DNA from: Chitinophagaceae bacterium | GTDB lineage: Bacteria > Bacteroidota > Bacteroidia > Chitinophagales > Chitinophagaceae | DNA: 5,480 nt | Direction: 5' to 3' | NCBI GenBank assembly: GCA_003151295.1 | Contig: PLXD01000077.1 | Span: forward strand, 4,760-10,239 | Shown: one piece after another, positions 1 to 5,480 of the stretch | Position numbering within the stretch: position 1 is the first letter of the stretch | How the letters are laid out: each line of letters starts with the position of its first letter | Position numbers and translations under genes: made by a program | Notes under the pieces: model-generated | Databases searched by the model: none | What the model saw: the letters and a program-made list of their open reading frames with translations, nothing else | What the model was told of the DNA's origin: nothing

Positions 1-1
1 A

Positions 2-538
2 TCGACCCTCCTGAATGTCATCGGCATGCTGGACGATGCTTCCGAAGGGGAGTATTATTTCTTTGACCAGGCCGTTCATACCCTCAAAGAAAAACACCGC
101 TCCCAACTATACAAACAATATATCGGTTTCGTATTCCAGGCCTATCACCTGATCGACGAGCTGACGGTCTATGAGAACATAGAAACCCCGCTGATCTATC
201 AGAACGTCAAATCTTCCGAACGCCAGGCGATGGTGGCAGATGTCCTGGACAGGTTTAATATCGTCGGGAAAAAGGACCTGTTTCCTACTCAACTTTCCGG
301 GGGACAGCAGCAACTGGTTGGCATTGCCCGTGCACTGATCGCCAAGCCAAAGCTCCTGCTCGCCGATGAGCCTACCGGTAACCTGAACAGCAAACAGGGG
401 GAAGAAATCATGGAACTGTTCAGACAACTAAACAAGGAAGATAAAGTAACCATCATACAGGTGACCCATTCCGAAAAGAATGCAGAATATGGTACCCATA
501 TCATCAACCTCCTGGATGGTAGAATTGAAAACAAGTGA
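2..538 (+). CDS. ABC transporter ATP-binding protein, LolD/MacB type (5' partial)
   Basis: This is the nucleotide-binding subunit of an ABC transporter that would hydrolyse ATP on the cytoplasmic face to drive a MacB/FtsX-like permease. The frame is open to the window edge, and 178 residues are visible. The first ones (STLLNVIG) are the tail of Walker A, so roughly 40-50 N-terminal residues lie outside; the ATG at 26 is internal. Visible motifs, counted from the first complete codon, are the Q-loop FVFQ (Q46), signature LSGGQ (98-102), Walker B LLLADEP (D122, catalytic E123), a D-loop written GNLNS, and the switch histidine in VTHSE (H156). The signature continues QQLVGIARAL, with Leu where most relatives have Arg, and the D-loop has Asn in place of Asp. 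The TolC gene follows 79 nt downstream, which supports an efflux role. The substrate cannot be read from this subunit; lipoprotein release (LolD) is an alternative role. Confidence 0.93.
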   Translation, partial: STLLNVIGMLDDASEGEYYFFDQAVHTLKEKHRSQLYKQYIGFVFQAYHLIDELTVYENIETPLIYQNVKSSERQAMVADVLDRFNIVGKKDLFPTQLSGGQQQLVGIARALIAKPKLLLADEPTGNLNSKQGEEIMELFRQLNKEDKVTIIQVTHSEKNAEYGTHIINLLDGRIENK

Positions 539-546
539 GGATGTGC

Positions 547-572
547 CCGGGATATACCTGTAGTATGCCCGG
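547..572 (+). other. Intercistronic stem-loop between the ATPase and TolC genes
   Basis: Nine bases after the ATPase stop codon, CCGGG (547-551) pairs with CCCGG (568-572). Inside it, ATAC (554-557) pairs with GTAT (563-566), next to a possible T-G pair (553/567), a bulged A552 and a five-base loop. This gives about ten base pairs with a GC-rich base. The following sequence is A-rich rather than T-rich, so it is not a classical intrinsic terminator. It may protect mRNA ends, act as a processing site or set the ratio of the two proteins; these roles are inference. Confidence 0.55.
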
Positions 573-617
573 CAGAAAAAAATTAAATCCTGCGGACGAA
601 TTGAAAACCAAATCAGT

Positions 618-2126
618 ATGCAAAAGCAATATATCTTCTATCTATTTATAGCCCTTTCCCTATCCTTTCCCTTTACCCGAGTTCCCGCACAAAGCAATCC
701 CAAAACCCCTGGTCTGGTTAAAGGCGCAGCAGGAAGCAATAGTGACACGATAGGAAGCACACTCAGCCTGCCGCAGGCCGTCAGGATTGCCATTAAAAAT
801 AACCTGGCGGTCAATACATACGATTTGGTGATGCAACAAGATAAAATCAACCTTCACCAGGCCTGGGATTATCTGCTCCCTACCCTCAATGGCTCGGCCA
901 ACCAGGGTATGGGCTTCGGACGTAGTCTCAATACTTATAACTACACCTATGTGAACGAGCAGACCAATTCAGGCAATTATGGCCTCAACACCGGGCTGAT
1001 CTTATTCAATGGATTTTATTATCAGAATAACATACGGCAAAACCGATATTACTACGAGGCCGGAAAAATGGATCTACAGAATCAGAAGGATCAGATCACC
1101 CTAAGTATTATCCTGGATTATTTACAGGTGTTGAGCAACCAGGATCAGTTGGCGATCACACGGGAAACGGCCGATGTAGATGCCAAACAGTTGACAAGAC
1201 TTGATTCGCTAAGCAAAGCAGGGTGGTCACCCTCCCATCCATTTTCCGATCTGCCCAATCTGCAGGGACAATATGCCAGTGACCTGGCGAACATCGCCAC
1301 CGCCGAGAACACACTCGAATTAGCAAAAATCGCATTGTTCCGGGATCTTAACGTTCCCTACAAAAGAGACGCAGCGTATGACCGGGGAGCTCTTGCGATG
1401 CAACTGACCGATTACCAGGAATCCCCGGATAGCATCTATCAAACGGCCCTGCAGGTGGTGCCGGCTGTCAAAGCCGCCGACCTGAGGATCAAATCCTTTC
1501 AAAAAGCTGTGCTGGCAGCAGGGGGTCTGTATTATCCTACCCTATCCTTTGGAGCAAGTGTGAATACCCTTTATAACAATACCACAACGACTTCCATACC
1601 AGGCGCGATCACCAATCAGCCAACCGGCGATTATATCACGGTAGGCGGAACGCAGTATAATGTGATCGGTAAACAACAAAGCTTTACTTCCCAGAATATC
1701 TCCTTTGGCGATCAGTTCAACAACAACAGGAGTTATTCCATTGGCCTAACGCTGAATATCCCGATATTGAATTATTTTCAGCGAAGGAATGGCGTAAAAA
1801 CGGCTAAGGTCAATCTCAAAACACAGGAGGTCAATGCAAATAACCTACGCCTTGTATTGCAGCAAATCGTGGAACAGGCCTATCAGAATATGATCCTGGC
1901 CTATAAGCAGTATAAATCTTATATCGATCAGGATGCCGCTTTCGCCGAAGCGTTCAGGATCACGGAAATCCAGTTTAATGAAGGCGTTATAGGTGTGGAT
2001 GCGAATATTTATCTGCCGGCAAAGAGATTAGCCGATCAGGCCAAATTATTCCTGGCCCAGGCCAAATATACCTATATCTTCCGGACAAAAGTGCTGGATT
2101 ACTACCAGGGCAGGCTTACGCTGTAA
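618..2126 (+). CDS. TolC family outer-membrane efflux protein
   Basis: This is an outer-membrane channel of the OEP/TolC family, expected to trimerise into a beta-barrel with a periplasmic alpha-helical tunnel and to serve as exit duct for an inner-membrane pump. The 502 residues are close to the usual family length, so the gene looks complete. Residues 1-24 form a Sec signal peptide (basic start, hydrophobic core, VPA|QS cleavage). Two OEP repeats follow, at about 47-245 (opening LSLPQAVRIAIKNN, with LNTGLILFNG as a strand segment) and about 270-497. The C-terminal part reads IQFNEGVIGVDANIYL and then KVLDYYQGRL, a style common in Bacteroidetes. Residues about 318-370 are a Thr/Asn/Gly-rich insertion, probably a surface or barrel loop. 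No clear Shine-Dalgarno site precedes the ATG, which is usual in this phylum. Cotranscription with the preceding ATPase is likely from strand and spacing, and suggests a MacAB-TolC-like system. Confidence 0.94.
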   Translation: MQKQYIFYLFIALSLSFPFTRVPAQSNPKTPGLVKGAAGSNSDTIGSTLSLPQAVRIAIKNNLAVNTYDLVMQQDKINLHQAWDYLLPTLNGSANQGMGFGRSLNTYNYTYVNEQTNSGNYGLNTGLILFNGFYYQNNIRQNRYYYEAGKMDLQNQKDQITLSIILDYLQVLSNQDQLAITRETADVDAKQLTRLDSLSKAGWSPSHPFSDLPNLQGQYASDLANIATAENTLELAKIALFRDLNVPYKRDAAYDRGALAMQLTDYQESPDSIYQTALQVVPAVKAADLRIKSFQKAVLAAGGLYYPTLSFGASVNTLYNNTTTTSIPGAITNQPTGDYITVGGTQYNVIGKQQSFTSQNISFGDQFNNNRSYSIGLTLNIPILNYFQRRNGVKTAKVNLKTQEVNANNLRLVLQQIVEQAYQNMILAYKQYKSYIDQDAAFAEAFRITEIQFNEGVIGVDANIYLPAKRLADQAKLFLAQAKYTYIFRTKVLDYYQGRLTL

Positions 2127-2324
2127 GCCATCATTAATCAAAAGTCATTAAATACATTTCAGTACATATTAATTTTTATTGAAATTGAATCATATTCCTT
2201 TCCCCCTCTATGTAATTTCTTTTTTTCTGTTCTTCGGCCGAAGCCAGGTTTTGGGACTTCGATCGCGGAACCCCGGACCAGGCACAAGCCAAGACCCATT
2301 GGGACGGCTCCCGGGAGGAGATTT
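2127..2324. other. Convergent intergenic region with a sharp composition step
   Basis: This gap separates the 3' ends of the TolC gene (+) and the metX-like gene (-). Bases 2127-2230 are about 25% GC by hand count, while 2231-2324 are about 62% GC. Two perfect palindromes are present: CTTCGGCCGAAG (2232-2243) and CTCCCGGGAG (2308-2317). Neither is followed by a T-run in the direction needed to end transcription of the gene that would use it, so I do not call a terminator. The GC-rich half also carries a protein-like plus-strand frame, described separately. Confidence 0.6.
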
Positions 2325-2362
2325 TCATACACGCTCCAACCAGGCACCCAAATATTTCGTGA
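2179..2362 (+). pseudogene. Possible small secreted-protein gene with a frameshift at a T7 run (speculative)
   Basis: From a TTG at 2179 the first frame reads KLNHIPFPLYVIS, which resembles the start of a signal peptide. The adjacent frame, entered by skipping one T of the T7 run at 2220-2226, reads FFCSSAEA and then RFWDFDRGTPDQ and THWDGSREEIF, ending at TGA 2360-2362. Joined, this makes a peptide of about 60 residues with a signal-peptidase-like AEA|RF site. Third positions of the second-frame codons over 2231-2326 are mostly G or C (23 of 32 by hand count). The end overlaps the metX-like gene by 38 bases antisense. It matches no family I recognise. Chance openness of a GC-rich stretch is a serious alternative, and there is no ATG start or visible ribosome binding site. 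Confidence 0.2.
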
Positions 2363-3341
2363 TCTTCCCCGTTTCTACCATGAAACCATCATGTCCATAG
2401 GCAGAATCGATCTCCACCAGTTCGGCTGCCGGCATATACCGGGCCATAAACCGCTGTTCCTCCAGGGGACATAGAATATCGCTGTCGATCCCCATGATCA
2501 GGGTCTTTTGGGAAATGCTTTGAAGGGCCTGCTCTACGCCCGGATAACGCCCCCTGGCCAGGTGATGGCTGTCAAGGGCCTTTGTAAGCAACCAATAGCA
2601 ATAGGCGTTGAAACGGTTTACCAACTTTTCTCCCTGGTACTCAATATAAGAGGATGCTTTATAGTGGTCCGTTTTTTCGGGATCCGGATCGCTCTGCTTC
2701 TTTACCAGGATCCCATAATTGCGGTAGGTCAGGATCCCGATAGCCCGCGCGGCTTTCAGTCCCTTCCTGCCGGCTTCGGGAAATGCCTCCCGCCAACTGG
2801 CGTCGGCCTCGATTGCCAAACGCTGGGCAGTATGAACGGCAATCCCCCAGGCACTTTCCGTAGAAGAAGTAGCGATCAGGAAGAGCTTTTTAATGACTTC
2901 CCTTTCCATTAAAGCCCATCCACACGCCTGGTATCCCCCCATGCTCCCTCCCATTAAAAGATGTATCCTGTCAATGCCCAGGTGCTGCCGAAGGAGGATA
3001 TGTGCCCTGACCATATCCCGGATGGTAATCCTTGGAAAATGACTGTAATAGGGTCGTTTATTGAGCGGATCCTCGCTGACCGGACCCGTGCTCCCATAGC
3101 AGGAACCGAGAATATTGGCGCATACGATAAAATATTTCGCGGGATTGATTAGCTTGTCCTCCCCTATAAGACCCGACCACCAATGGGCGGCATCGGAATT
3201 GGCGGTCAGTGCATGGCAAACCCATACCACATTTGATCTATCCTCATTCAATGCGCCATACGTATTATAAACAATATTAATACTAGGTAAGGAATCTCCG
3301 CATTCCAGGGTAAAGGGCTTTCCGTAATAAAAATGATTCAT
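2325..3341 (-). CDS. metX: Homoserine O-acyltransferase (probably O-acetyltransferase), MetX family
   Basis: This alpha/beta-hydrolase-fold enzyme transfers an acyl group, normally acetyl from acetyl-CoA, to the hydroxyl of homoserine, the committing step of methionine synthesis in the cytoplasm. The 338 residues are a normal bacterial length. Family marks are YNTYGALNEDRSN (25-37), CHALTANSD (42-50) and GSCYGSTGP (79-87). The nucleophile elbow is GGSMGG with Ser133; the likely triad partners are Asp288 in IDSDILCP and His317 in YGHDGF. The ATG at 3339-3341 gives the expected N-terminus ending just before the family's first strand. The gene is divergent from the OsmC and MetZ-type genes, which places the acyl donor step and the sulfhydrylation step in one locus. 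MetX members that use succinyl-CoA exist and cannot be excluded by eye. No frameshift or missing catalytic residue is seen. Confidence 0.93.
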   Translation of the reverse strand: MNHFYYGKPFTLECGDSLPSINIVYNTYGALNEDRSNVVWVCHALTANSDAAHWWSGLIGEDKLINPAKYFIVCANILGSCYGSTGPVSEDPLNKRPYYSHFPRITIRDMVRAHILLRQHLGIDRIHLLMGGSMGGYQACGWALMEREVIKKLFLIATSSTESAWGIAVHTAQRLAIEADASWREAFPEAGRKGLKAARAIGILTYRNYGILVKKQSDPDPEKTDHYKASSYIEYQGEKLVNRFNAYCYWLLTKALDSHHLARGRYPGVEQALQSISQKTLIMGIDSDILCPLEEQRFMARYMPAAELVEIDSAYGHDGFMVETGKITKYLGAWLERV

Positions 3342-3366
3342 TGGCCAGATTCTCTATTTCAGGATG

Positions 3367-3374
3367 CAAAATAA
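3367..3374 (-). promoter_or_regulatory. Candidate promoter of the metX-like gene
   Basis: Read on the minus strand, bases 3374 to 3367 are TTATTTTG, one mismatch from the Bacteroidetes -7 element TAnnTTTG. A TTTG (3400 to 3397) lies 22 bases further upstream, within the 17-23 base spacing reported for the TTG/-33 element in Flavobacterium. The predicted transcript would start about 20 bases before the ATG. Confidence 0.4.
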
Positions 3375-3388
3375 GGGCATCAGTGAAT

Positions 3389-3396
3389 TACATTTG
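3389..3396 (+). promoter_or_regulatory. Candidate -7 promoter element of the OsmC gene
   Basis: TACATTTG is an exact match to the Bacteroidetes -7 consensus TAnnTTTG and ends 14 bases before the OsmC start codon, so the leader would be only about ten bases. No TTG is found at the expected -33 distance, which lowers confidence. Its TTTG is half of the palindrome TTTGCAAA (3393-3400), whose other half supplies the possible -33 element of the divergent metX-like gene. Confidence 0.45.
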
Positions 3397-3410
3397 CAAA
3401 AATCTTTTTT

Positions 3411-3833
3411 ATGATACAAATTGAGATAGAGCGGGTGAGCGGAGATTTCGGTTTTGAAGCCAAAGATGCAATGGGACATACCGTCCGAATGGATAGCAGT
3501 CCCGAAACGGGAGGCGTCGATTTCGGCGTTCGGCCTATGCAAATGCTCCTGATGGGCCTGGGGGGTTGCAGCGGCATCGATATCGTGTCGATCCTGAAAA
3601 AGCAAAAACAACCCGTCGTAGGATTCCGGATATTGATCGAAGGGGAGCGCGAACCCGGCAAGGAGCCTTCCCTGTGGCAGGAAGTCAATATCGTCTTTGA
3701 ATTGAAAGGAGCCATCGACCCCGAAAAAGCGAGGAAGGCCTGCGAACTTTCGATCAACAAATATTGTTCCGTAGCAGCTACCCTGCAGGAAGCCGGCTGT
3801 AAAATCCGGTGGGATGTCAGGGTAATCGCATAA
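3411..3833 (+). CDS. OsmC family protein (YhfA-like subgroup)
   Basis: This is a small cytoplasmic alpha/beta protein of the OsmC/Ohr superfamily, whose characterised members reduce organic hydroperoxides through two cysteines. The 140 residues match the family. Cys53 lies in MGLGGCSGIDIVSIL and Cys119 in NKYCSVAATL; the spacing of 66 residues is as expected for the redox pair. The segment before the first cysteine reads RPMQMLLMGLGGC. Many relatives have a glutamate close to that proline that helps to hold the active-site arginine, but here the residues are Met43-Gln44, so peroxidase activity is less certain. The gene lies between the metX-like gene (divergent) and the MetZ-type gene (same strand, 92 nt downstream), suggesting a role linked to sulfide, thiol or persulfide chemistry during methionine synthesis; this is inference. 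The start at 3411 sits just downstream of a promoter-like TACATTTG. Confidence 0.9.
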   Translation: MIQIEIERVSGDFGFEAKDAMGHTVRMDSSPETGGVDFGVRPMQMLLMGLGGCSGIDIVSILKKQKQPVVGFRILIEGEREPGKEPSLWQEVNIVFELKGAIDPEKARKACELSINKYCSVAATLQEAGCKIRWDVRVIA

Positions 3834-3878
3834 CGAAAGCGAAAGAATGCATAACTTTCACTTATTCATATCTCCCTA

Positions 3879-3913
3879 TAAGCTGTTAGCTGTAAGCTAA
3901 TGGCGATAAGCTA
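3879..3913 (+). repeat. Degenerate 7-nt tandem repeat (five units) before the metZ-like gene
   Basis: Five consecutive heptamers lie in exact phase. Units 1 (3879-3885), 3 (3893-3899) and 5 (3907-3913) are TAAGCTR, unit 2 (3886-3892) is TTAGCTG, and unit 4 (3900-3906) has drifted to ATGGCGA. The array ends 12 bases before the metZ-like ATG. Within it, TTAGCT (3886-3891) and AGCTAA (3895-3900) form a perfect six-base-pair hairpin with a three-base loop. It lies where it could affect translation initiation or bind a regulator, but the function is unknown. Confidence 0.65.
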
Positions 3914-3925
3914 AAAATCAACGTC

Positions 3926-5095
3926 ATGCCAGAACATAAAATTACAAAAGCCATCCGCACGAGGGTAGACCAGACCAATGAAATGGAACATTCTTCACCC
4001 CTCTTCCTCACCAGTAGTTTCTGCTTTGACAATGCAGAGGATATGCGGGCGGCTTTTGCCGATGAGAATGATGACAACATCTATACCCGCTTCAGCAACC
4101 CGACCGTTCAGGAATTCATCGACCGGATGTGCGCCCTGGAAGGAGCGGAAGACGGCTTTGCAACCGCTTCCGGGATGAGTGCAGTCTTTGCCTCTTTTAT
4201 GACCTTCCTTAAGAAGGGCGATCACCTGATCGCCTGCAATGCCATTTTTGGAAGCACCCATACCATCATCACCAAATACCTCCCTAAATACGGCATAGAA
4301 TATACCTATGTAGATGCCGGGGACCCCAAACAATGGGAATCAGCCATCCGGCCCAATACCAAAATGATTTACCTGGAGACCCCAACCAACCCGGGATTGG
4401 AGATCATCGACCTGGAAGAGGCCGGCAAACTGTCACGTAAGCATAACCTGATCCTGAATGTCGACAATTGTTTTGCGACCCCGGTCAACCAGACGCCGAT
4501 CCAATATGGGGCGGACATCGTGATCCATTCGGCTACCAAATGGATCGACGGGCAAGGCCGGGTTCTCGGCGGCATTCTTGTCGGAAGGAAAGACCTGATC
4601 CACGAAGTCTATCTTTTTTGCCGGAGTACAGGGCCAGCCCTCTCTCCTTTCAATGCATGGGTACTAAGCCGGAGCCTGGAAACACTGGATGTAAGAATGG
4701 AAAGACATGCATCCAACGCCCTCCATATCGCCCAGGCCCTGGAGAACCATTCTAAGATCTCCTGGCTGAAATATCCCTATCTGCCCAGTCACCCCCAGCA
4801 TTCGATCGCCCTGAAACAAATGAAGAACGGCGGCGGTATTTTCTGCTTTGAATTAAAAGGAGGCCTCGAAAGCGGTCGTAAATTCCTCGACAACCTGGCT
4901 ATCCTCTCCCTCACCGCTAATCTGGGAGATACCCGGAGCATTGCCTCCCACCCGGCAAGCACCACACATGCCAAGCTAAGTGAAGCAGAAAGAATGGCCA
5001 CGGGGATTACGCCCGGATTGATCAGGATATCTGTCGGCCTCGAGCACCGGGACGATATCCTCCAGGATATCCTCCAGACCCTGGAAAAATGCTAG
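3926..5095 (+). CDS. metZ: O-acyl-homoserine sulfhydrylase, MetZ type (Cys/Met metabolism PLP enzyme)
   Basis: This is a cytoplasmic, PLP-dependent fold-type I enzyme of the Cys/Met metabolism family. In this setting it most likely condenses O-acetyl- or O-succinyl-homoserine with sulfide to give homocysteine, directly following the MetX step. The 389 residues are the normal length. Visible sites are YTRFSNPT (Tyr53 and Arg55, which bind PLP phosphate of the neighbouring subunit), ASGMSA (81-86, cofactor phosphate loop), ETPTNP (151-156), Asp180 in NVDNCFATP (contacts the pyridine nitrogen), the cofactor lysine Lys205 in HSATKWIDGQGR, and HPASTTH with Arg367 in LIRISVG for the substrate carboxylate. 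HSATKWIDGQGR is the wording I associate with MetZ. Cystathionine gamma-synthase or methionine gamma-lyase are alternatives that by-eye reading cannot fully exclude. The gene probably shares a transcript with the OsmC gene 92 nt upstream; no Shine-Dalgarno site is evident. Confidence 0.92.
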   Translation: MPEHKITKAIRTRVDQTNEMEHSSPLFLTSSFCFDNAEDMRAAFADENDDNIYTRFSNPTVQEFIDRMCALEGAEDGFATASGMSAVFASFMTFLKKGDHLIACNAIFGSTHTIITKYLPKYGIEYTYVDAGDPKQWESAIRPNTKMIYLETPTNPGLEIIDLEEAGKLSRKHNLILNVDNCFATPVNQTPIQYGADIVIHSATKWIDGQGRVLGGILVGRKDLIHEVYLFCRSTGPALSPFNAWVLSRSLETLDVRMERHASNALHIAQALENHSKISWLKYPYLPSHPQHSIALKQMKNGGGIFCFELKGGLESGRKFLDNLAILSLTANLGDTRSIASHPASTTHAKLSEAERMATGITPGLIRISVGLEHRDDILQDILQTLEKC

Positions 5096-5122
5096 GATGA
5101 ATTTCAATATTATTTGCATTTT

Positions 5123-5163
5123 TTGCGATTGGTCGCAAGAACTTAAGTGTATTGTTTAAACAA
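5123..5163. promoter_or_regulatory. Cluster of three palindromes in the AT-rich gap after metZ
   Basis: Three perfect inverted repeats follow one another within 41 bases: TTGCGA/TCGCAA with a TTGG spacer (5123-5138), ACTTAAGT (5141-5148) and TTGTTTAAACAA (5152-5163). The first can extend outward by three more pairs, one of them T-G. None is followed by a clear T-run on the plus strand, so a standard terminator is unlikely. They lie 73-114 bases upstream of the next start codon, a fitting place for operator sites. No confident promoter was found in 5096-5236. Confidence 0.45.
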
Positions 5164-5236
5164 GTTGTAAGCAATTTCCTATAAAATGAAAATATTATTA
5201 CATGAATGACGTTTAGATAGTCAACAACACTGAGGA

Positions 5237-5480
5237 ATGAACCTCCGCAAACATTTTCAGACCTTTTTACATACCGGCATCGTCAAAGGATTATCCTTCG
5301 ACGAAAGAAGGAAGATCCTGGCACTCAACTTTGGGATCGCCCTGGGTGTTCCCTTTAAGAGCACTTTTCTGGTAGTGAACCTTCTTTCCGGGTATTACTA
5401 TCTGGCATTCCTTAACGGGTTGATGGTCTTGGGTAACCTGACGATGTATATACTGCAGCGAAAGAAGCAATACAAAGCGG
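5237..5480 (+). CDS. Membrane protein N-terminus, possibly a sensor protein (3' partial)
   Basis: The frame is open for 81 codons and runs off the window. An in-frame TGA at 5231-5233 directly precedes the ATG, so no longer start is possible. The N-terminus is basic and amphipathic (MNLRKHFQTFL), then GLSFDERRKI. Two hydrophobic stretches follow, at about residues 27-49 (ILALNFGIALGVPF then STFLVVNLL) and about 52-73 (the segment ending LGNLTMYIL), then the basic QRKKQYK, which should face the cytoplasm. Two closely spaced helices after an F-D-E-R-R-K-type segment resemble the start of multi-helix sensor modules that precede histidine kinase or cyclase domains in Bacteroidetes, but no catalytic domain is visible, so the function is open. 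AGGA touches the ATG without the spacing a Shine-Dalgarno site needs. Confidence 0.7.
   Translation, partial: MNLRKHFQTFLHTGIVKGLSFDERRKILALNFGIALGVPFKSTFLVVNLLSGYYYLAFLNGLMVLGNLTMYILQRKKQYKA

Noticed and set aside
2232..2243. CTTCGGCCGAAG as an intrinsic terminator
   Set aside because: The T-run precedes the hairpin on the plus strand and becomes an A-run after it on the minus strand, so neither direction has the needed U-tract.
2244..2280. tRNA T-arm-like sequence on the minus strand (GGGGTTCCGCGATCG)
   Set aside because: No acceptor, D or anticodon arm can be placed around it, and the loop does not match GTTCRAATC.
2508..2912. 134-residue plus-strand open frame inside the metX-like gene
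   Set aside because: It lies fully antisense to a well-supported gene and its product resembles no family; it is a shadow frame. Shorter antisense frames in the ATPase, OsmC and MetZ genes were dropped for the same reason.
3879..3913. CRISPR-like array
   Set aside because: Units are 7 bases and directly adjacent, without spacers.
3871..3925. SAM-II riboswitch in front of metZ, suggested by GCTAAAAA near the start codon
   Set aside because: SAM-II elements do end in a similar GCUAAA word, but the expected stem with a GAUUU-type loop segment is absent and the region is explained by the heptamer array. A covariance-model scan would settle it.
5186..5209. Seven-codon leader peptide frame before the membrane protein gene
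   Set aside because: Such a short frame in AT-rich sequence is expected by chance, and no regulatory codon run or attenuator hairpin follows.

Overview
The window looks like a chromosomal fragment of a member of the Bacteroidetes, probably near Chitinophagaceae. I infer this from protein wording, for example a LolD/MacB-type ATPase with GNLNSKQG, a TolC protein ending in the KVLDYYQG style typical of the phylum, and a MetX with CHALTANSD and GSCYGSTGP. A TAnnTTTG-type promoter word and the near absence of Shine-Dalgarno sites agree. No mobile element, CRISPR array, rRNA or tRNA was seen. The content is mostly housekeeping.

Left part (1-2126, + strand): the 3' part of an ABC transporter ATPase gene, cut by the window edge just inside Walker A. 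It is followed after 79 nt by a complete TolC-family outer-membrane efflux gene. A strong GC-rich stem-loop lies between them. Together they suggest a MacAB-TolC-like export operon whose permease and adaptor genes would lie upstream, outside the window.

Convergent gap (2127-2324): two halves of very different composition, about 25% GC and then about 62% GC. The GC-rich half carries a protein-like reading frame that joins a possible signal peptide if one T is removed from a T7 run. This could be a small broken or frameshifted gene.

Middle and right part (2325-5095): a methionine/sulfur block. A metX-like homoserine O-acyltransferase gene on the minus strand is divergent from an OsmC-family redox protein gene and a MetZ-type PLP sulfhydrylase gene on the plus strand. 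MetX would activate homoserine and MetZ would replace the acyl group with sulfide to give homocysteine (direct sulfhydrylation). The OsmC protein, with its two cysteines, sits between them and may handle peroxides or reactive sulfur. The 69-nt divergent gap holds overlapping promoter-like elements around a TTTGCAAA palindrome. The OsmC-metZ gap holds a degenerate 7-nt tandem repeat containing a perfect hairpin.

Right edge (5096-5480): an AT-rich intergenic stretch with three consecutive palindromes, then the start of a membrane protein gene with two predicted transmembrane helices. It resembles the N-terminal membrane module of a sensor protein and runs off the window.
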